Shown one piece after another: positions 58,501 to 64,000 of a DNA stretch of 64,000 bases; the stretch's first letter is position 1; each line of letters opens with the position of its first letter. The position numbers were made by a program, and so were the translations under genes. The notes below the pieces were generated by a model. It worked only from the letters and a program-made list of their open reading frames with translations, was not told where the DNA came from and searched no databases. The stretch comes from Argopecten irradians (Eukaryota; Mollusca; Bivalvia; Pectinida; Pectinidae), in the NCBI RefSeq assembly GCF_041381155.1, contig NC_091143.1:24331695-24395694 (forward strand), written 5' to 3'.

Positions 58501-59556
58501 TAAGATATAAAGCATTTATATCCCTTTCGTATTGACCGGTCTATGGTTACCATGCTGCCGAAGTGTGAAGTAAGTTTGGTAGTCAGGGTGAAATCAATAA
58601 CGACATGTAGCTTTATTTGTGGCAAAACCTTTAACGGGCTTCAACAGGGCATTTAAGGTATGAATTCGATGATATACTTTATCTTTCACGAGGAAGTCTT
58701 AAATTACAAGACATTTCTACCTATTTACCGAATAAAGATGCTTAATGTAGTCCCGGCGTTACCATGAAATTAGGAGATTATGACATGGGCGGGTTTGAGA
58801 TAGGTTACCGTGTCGGGTGACGTAATGGGTCAATGAACGCTCCTCTTCCGAGACATGTGGTTAAAGATCTTGTTATTATTCATTTAATGAATTTTAGATA
58901 GCTTAGAATGAGCCATATTGTATTCTATATTCACATTTGGTCTGTGGGTTCTGATAACAGCAGCTATTATTCAATATTTTGAAGAAAAAGAAATTCATTA
59001 TGAAAGATAACAAAAAGATTAAAAATACTAGTTTATTTCTACATTTGTAATACTAAACTTTTTATGAAAATTCAAATTTAAAAAGTAGGAGCATCCAAAT
59101 TTAAAACTTAATTGGGTACACATGTACATATTACATCATTATTTTGTGTGATGACGTCATAATAGAAATGATTGTATAATCGATGATGTCACATGTTTGT
59201 GACTTTCTAGCACCATGAGGACTCATGAGGCTAAAGATATTGAACTCTAGAGTGCGGTTGTAAAATTCCCTACTTTTAATTAGTAAAGAAATGTTATGAA
59301 AATGTCACCCAGGTATGCAGTCCATCTCTAGGAAGTAGATTTACAGAATTGTGAGTTGGTGTGGAATTTCAGGGACAGAATTCATCATGTCGCGCCCATT
59401 CTTTAAATGAAAGTTATTGATTTTCTGAACAAATCGCAAAATTAGCGAAATATGATGTATAAAAAGATATTTGTCCGGGTTGTTATTTATCGTTGTTTAT
59501 CAAATTCCTCCGTCTATCAAAACATTTTTTATAAACCGTCAAACTCAGGACATACT
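55583..59556. other. Gene-free stretch
   Basis: Four kilobases of AT-rich DNA with no ORF above 60 codons apart from the overlap at the left edge. No tRNA, tandem array or bounded element seen. Confidence 0.35.
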
Positions 59557-59573
59557 TTTGGGACACCCTGTAT
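59557..59573. mobile_element. Solo Tc1/mariner-type terminus
   Basis: TTTTGGGACACCCTGTA is the inverse of the TIR seen at 8862 and is closer to the general mariner-like consensus. The partner end is not found nearby, so only a fragment remains. The 63-codon minus ORF starting here has no transposase motif. Confidence 0.5.
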
Positions 59574-59685
59574 ATGTTACCGCATTTAGAAAGGTGAAAT
59601 GAATAAGAGAAAAAATGGTTTAGTTTGTTAACAATTCTAATTCTGTGCCAACAATCATACTTCGGCTCTTTCAAAGTTGTAATTT

Positions 59686-59992
59686 CTTAACATTTGAGAC
59701 TTACCTTAATACCTGCACAGTTTGGTAATATCCCTTAGTGTGGTAGCGAAAATGTAATCATATCATTTTGAAAGTTAATAGAAAGATTATAAAACAACAA
59801 TTTGTTTTTCACATGTAGAAAGACGAAAAAAGTAAGTGAGAAAAATGTGACATAAAAAATCTATTCAAAATAATCCTTAAATATTGACTGACAGATAGCA
59901 ACATTAAAATATTATTGCATTGTTTTTGTTTAAAAGTCAGTAAAGAATTTTTTTAACATTTGAGACATCCCCTAATACCTGCACAGTTCGGC
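59686..59992. repeat. Short direct repeat pair
   Basis: TTAACATTTGAGAC..., CTAATACCTGCACAGTT at 59686-59728 recurs at 59951-59992 (offset 265) with several changes. Origin unknown. Confidence 0.5.
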
Positions 59993-60582
59993 GTGGTGTT
60001 AAAATAGAGCCCAGTGTGTCGCTTGTCTATCGGGAATTCTGGAGAACCCAGTCGTGTTGGATACCAGTATAAAACCTTTATTTTAAGTTATTTTTGCTGT
60101 CGTGACTCGCTTTATGCTACAGGGAATAGATAGCGTTTTCTTAACTGCCTTACAGTGTTTACTGTTGAGTAAGCAAGATTCCTGTAGGAAGACAGTGATA
60201 AAATGTTACACAGTTTGATGTCTACGATTGTGATGCCGTCCTTGTACGGCGGATAAGAATTTTGAATGTCAATTGTAGCTTGGTAAAGAAGTTTCAAGAA
60301 GGTTGACAAAAATGCCAATTTTTCTATCCAGCTTGATTATGGAAATTGTTTCTTATCATTCACATTTTAACTTTTACATTTTGCATCAAAGTATGTCCCT
60401 TTCGATGATAATTTATTATCTTGAGTGTGTATTACATCCATTGCATAAACACCAGTGAAGTTACATGTAGGATTTTGTTTATTTGTTCATGTGTTCATTA
60501 TATTAGAAATAGTAAATAGAACTATAGAAAATGTATGTTTATAATTATTAGAGATACTACATATACTTGTGATGTAATCTGT

Positions 60583-60770
60583 GCCCGCGGTGGCCGAGTG
60601 GTTAAGATGTCATGTTACCACAAGCCCTTCACCTCTGGGATGAATCCCATGTGAGGCAGAAGCAAGGTCGGTGGTATTCTCCGGGTATTAAGGCTTTCCT
60701 CCACCAACAAACCTGACACGTCCTTGTATGACTCTGGCTGTCAATAGGACGTTAAACCAATAAAAATGTA
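60583..60770 (+). mobile_element. tRNA-derived SINE
   Basis: The head resembles a tRNA with a pol III box A (TGGCCGAGTGG, 60591-60601) and box B (GGATGAATCCC, 60638-60648). A body follows with GTATTCTCCGGGTATTAAGG, CTTTCCTCCACCAACAAACC and CTCTGGCTGTCAATAGGACG, then TTAAACCAATAAAAATGTAA as tail. The layout and the body resemble molluscan V-SINE-type elements such as RUDI, by memory only. Confidence 0.82.
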
Positions 60771-62029
60771 ACGAAATGATATAGTCTTTTGACAAAAATC
60801 CCCACATTCACTTCAATAACTGTTGAAACTCCAAAAAAGGAAACGTAGTCCCTTCTCACGTGTAACTTAAATCATATTGAAAATTCTTAATTCAAGATTG
60901 GTGATGAAAAAAACGAATCTGAAGAAATTGCATTTGGCCACATTTTTTCACAAAACGAGAATTTGGGTATGCTATTTAAGTTATAATAATGCTTTGTTAA
61001 TTTTATAAGCATTCATACATAGTGGATGACATTGTATTTGTATGAGCATGATCATATTTCAAAACCAATTTAATATAAATTTCATCTGGAAAAAAAAATC
61101 CGAAAATGAGAGGAAGCAGAATAAAGTTCCGATGAAGCCTTCTTTTGTTTTATTGACTCAAATTAGAGTAAAAATACTTAAGGAGGGGGTTTTGAATCTT
61201 TCTTCTGCCCATTTATGAATTTTAAATTTGATACCAGGCAATCATTCGATGCCGAAACGATTTTTGTCGTTTTGTCAACGTTGTCTTTAAGGAGTTTACA
61301 CATGCGTTTTGCATATCTTATACCTTCTCTGAGAGAAGGGTTTCTTCTCCCAGACCCAAACTCAAATCTTATTAAATGAGAACGTAGATCGATATGTGCT
61401 TTAGGAAGACCAACAGCAACAAGTGGCATTTGTCAGACGGACTTGAATTTTACTTATTTGCATATAGAGGGATTCATTGAAAAACCAGACACGCGATGTC
61501 GTCAACACTTTAAGGAAGAAACCAAACAACTGGCTACCTTAACAATTGAACTGTCTAAGTTAACCCCACTCAATGTATAGTCACCAACACAACTCCATCT
61601 AGGAAACCCACCTAGTCCGGGACAAATCGGGAGAAAGTATAGATATAATACCACCATCACATTTGTGATTTGACAAACGGTTTACGGAAGCATTTGTAGC
61701 CAATTGGTTATTTAATTATATAACATCAAAGCCTACCAAAGTTTAAATAACATTATTTGAGAATTTGTAATATACGTAGCACATGGACAACTTGAGGAAC
61801 ACGTTAAATAAAGCAATTTGGATCACTACAAATATGTTATGTATGCATCCATTTTCAACTGGAGGAATACAATACTTGCACATTAAAAAATGAAAACAAA
61901 ATAAACAGAAAAAACCCCAAAAAAGTCGGAGCATGTTTGAAAATTTTGTGAACGTTATACTAAAGACCTTTTGCAATGTAGCAAATCGTGTTATAATATT
62001 TTTGTTTCAACTGTACCGTAATATTAGAC
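60771..62029. other. Gene-free stretch with one doubtful minus-strand ORF
   Basis: The 83-codon minus ORF 61178-61429 (RNPSLREGIRYAKRMCKLLK) has balanced, non-repetitive composition and might be an eroded piece of a coding sequence. There is no recognised domain and no splice support. The rest is featureless. Confidence 0.3.
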
Positions 62030-62650
62030 TTTCATAGGTATGTATGTTGGATAGGAAATATTCTACTCGAGGGTCACAAAATGTAATAAACTACGAGGGG
62101 ACTTGTCGAGGACTTTACTAAAACTTATGATACCGAAGTAAGAATATCATACTCTGTTATATGTTCCAACAATTACAAAATGTAGTAAATTCCGAGTCTT
62201 GACGAGTGTTTTACAATATTTTGTGATTCCGAGGGTAAGTATCATCGTACTTTATATCCAAAAATGAAAGCATACTTTTTCTCTCATACCTACACGTGTA
62301 ATACTAGCTGGTCTTTTGCAATACACTCCTGTTGCCTGAGGCTGTATTGCATGGCTACCTTGAAACACAATTTCGTGACGGGCTGACGGCACTGTGGAAT
62401 TTTCTGGATATTTTTAGCACTATTTTCAGAAAATATATTTGCAATAGTGGTTTTCTAAAATTGACGGGCGATTTTAATTGTAAAAGTGTAATAAAGCACC
62501 GAGATATGAGGAAAGAATACTCTTTCATTTATGGATATGATGGATAGGGATATTCTACTCTCGGGATCACAAAATGTTGAAAAACCATCGGCAAGCCTCG
62601 GGTTTTATTACATTTTGTGACTCTCGAGTATAATACTATAATCGATATGT
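62030..62650. repeat. Palindromic repeat with ATTTTGTGACTCTCGAG boxes
   Basis: 62050-62240 and 62535-62645 both contain inverted pairs of TATTCTACTC(T)CGGG..TCACAAAATGT and ACATTTTGTGACTCTCGAGT around TAATAAA(C)CCGAGG stretches. The outer parts (GGATAGGAAATATTCTAC and GGATAGGGATATTCTAC) are direct repeats, so the two blocks are separate foldback copies of one family rather than simple TIRs. No coding capacity. Confidence 0.6.
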
Positions 62651-63297
62651 GAAAGAGTCTTTTACTATTTTACATGGACTGAATTATTGGAACACAACAT
62701 TTGAATAACCTGCCATTTTGAAATATTCACAATAATTTGTTTGATCTTTACCAAAATCTGTGTCCAAAATTAATTCTTTATACACAAGAAATAGTTTTCT
62801 TGGGTACCCCGATAATTTAACATAATTACGTACTTCACAAACGGCAGTATGTTTACTTTTACTTTGTTGCTGTATTGCAGGAGTAGCTCTATGACATAGT
62901 TTCAAATTGTATGAGTTTATTGTACTTGATAAAGCAGAACTAGATTGAATCCAATATATATTTGGGTGGTTAACGCGTCCCAATTAGTGAATAGGTAACA
63001 ATTGTGTCAAGACAAAGGAAACAAAGGTAACAAATGTGACAAATCTATCTGTAAATATAATATCTGGTTTATCTCTCACCAATAGAACATTGTAGTCGTG
63101 ACGTTCATGTATCTATTAGTTTAGACACTTATTATTAAACATGTAGCAGATGCTATCTTTTGTAGAGATATTGTAATTTAATGTAATTTTCCGCGAACTT
63201 ACTCATCTGCATTGACGCAGCAAATTCGGGATAATATCACTGTATACGGATATTTTAATTGCTTTTTAAATTCCATATACTAACTTATTTCAGCCGG
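62651..63297. other. Gene-free stretch
   Basis: AT-rich, nothing recognised. The minus ORF 62684-62983 has no motif. Confidence 0.3.
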
Positions 63298-63622
63298 CGA
63301 TTTGATCTCACGGATTTTGCGGGCGATTTGATCTCAATGGTTTTTCGCGGGCGATTTGATCTCACTGGTTTCTGGTTTTGCGGGCGATTTGATCTCACGG
63401 ATTTTTCCGGCTTATTTGATCTCACGGATTTTTTACGGGCGATTTGATCTCACAGATTTTCTAGGCGATTTGATCTCACGGAATACACAGACGATTTGAT
63501 CTCACAGATTTTCGCGGGCGATTTGATCACACGGATTTCGCGGGCGATTGATCTCACGGATTTCGCGAGCGATTTTATCACACGTATTTCGCAGGCGATT
63601 TTATCTCACAATTTTTTCATAA
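63298..63622. repeat. 26-bp minisatellite (12 units)
   Basis: Units of 25-33 bp with core GCGATTTGATCTCACGGATT. Variation is mostly in the TTTTCGCGG linker. A short ORF with RFDLTDF repeats crosses it and is not credible. Confidence 0.95.
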
Positions 63623-64000
63623 CATAATATAACATAACTTGGTTTGCAGAATATTGCAACATGTATTACCAACTTAAAGATCAACTATTTATCAGTTACG
63701 AATTGTTCATACTACTAGTTCTATAAAAGGACATCAAACTGTTCATAAAGCCACACCAAATTAATCAGTTGTTCGTCGGGAAACTCGCTCCTAAGTTGAA
63801 AAAAAAAGTAAAAAAAAAAAAAAAAAAAAAAAACATTGCAGCGCACCTTCAAACTTTTTTTCAGACGTTTCCATACGGTTAAATCCGCTAATCCCAGCTA
63901 TATCTGCAAACCAAGCAGTGAAGCACTGGTCATGGCTTGATAATGAAGTAAACAAAGAGGTGTGAACACTCTCTGACCAACATCAGTAGTCCTAATTATC
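63623..64000. other. Gene-free right edge
   Basis: Contains A7 and A23 runs at 63799-63833. Nothing else recognised. Confidence 0.4.

Noticed and set aside
60583-60655. Functional tRNA gene
   Set aside because: Box A and B exist, but the arms do not form a full cloverleaf, and a SINE body and tail follow directly.
61178-61429. Minus-strand ORF with RNPSLREGIRYAKRMCKLLK
   Set aside because: Composition is protein-like, but there is no recognised family, start context or exon partner. A homology search would decide.

Overview
The window looks like non-coding-rich nuclear DNA of a marine invertebrate, most likely a bivalve mollusc. This rests on AT-rich sequence with spliced genes, abundant minisatellites and MITEs, a tRNA-derived SINE with the 'GGACGTTAAACC' tail seen in molluscan SINEs, and an integrase-core protein of a type common in molluscs, fish and cnidarians. 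The species assignment is inference. No bacterial-style operon, CRISPR array, rRNA or clear retroviral element was seen.

Layout. 1-2396 is a 22-bp minisatellite whose unit carries a consensus splice-donor motif, followed by a 15-bp pyrimidine-rich minisatellite (2397-3345). 3640-7440 has no gene. 7644-10539 holds a five-exon host-type gene (gene A, about 300 residues, acidic, no recognised domain). It has two amphipathic helices resembling PKA-anchoring helices, and exon 3 shows a reading-frame conflict. Its introns carry an (ATTC)n tract and a Tc1/mariner-type MITE.

12623-35242 is a 22.6-kb mosaic. Outer blocks of repeat modules at about 12.6-21.2 kb and 30.6-35.2 kb are mostly inverted copies of each other. 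Each contains a foldback element of about 2.8 kb, and the left side also has a near-perfect 1,985-bp tandem duplication of a TIR element. Between the arms lies single-copy DNA with an intact two-exon integrase-core (DDE) gene at 21850-23302. Its short first exon adds a signal-peptide-like N terminus, and a 400-bp foldback follows the stop codon. The spacer also has TTAA-flanked MITEs, perfect hairpins, a LINE RT fragment and an 11-codon minisatellite.

35.2-39.3 kb holds two more TTAA-type MITEs and a G25 run. 39367-45866 is a 6.5-kb satellite of a 46-bp unit (about 140 copies). 45.9-50.4 kb is apparently single-copy and may be 5' flank of gene B, whose putative first coding exon is at 50470-50637. 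The donor end of that exon has been copied into a 39-bp minisatellite that runs into the intron. The remainder holds a 28-bp minisatellite, a 1,250-bp non-autonomous hAT element with a perfect 8-bp target duplication, a perfect 31-bp hairpin, a SINE, a palindromic repeat and a 26-bp minisatellite.

The genes do not form a visible pathway. Most structure here is repeat biology: tandem arrays that multiply splice donors, nested inverted repeats around an integrase gene, and several very young duplications or inversions.
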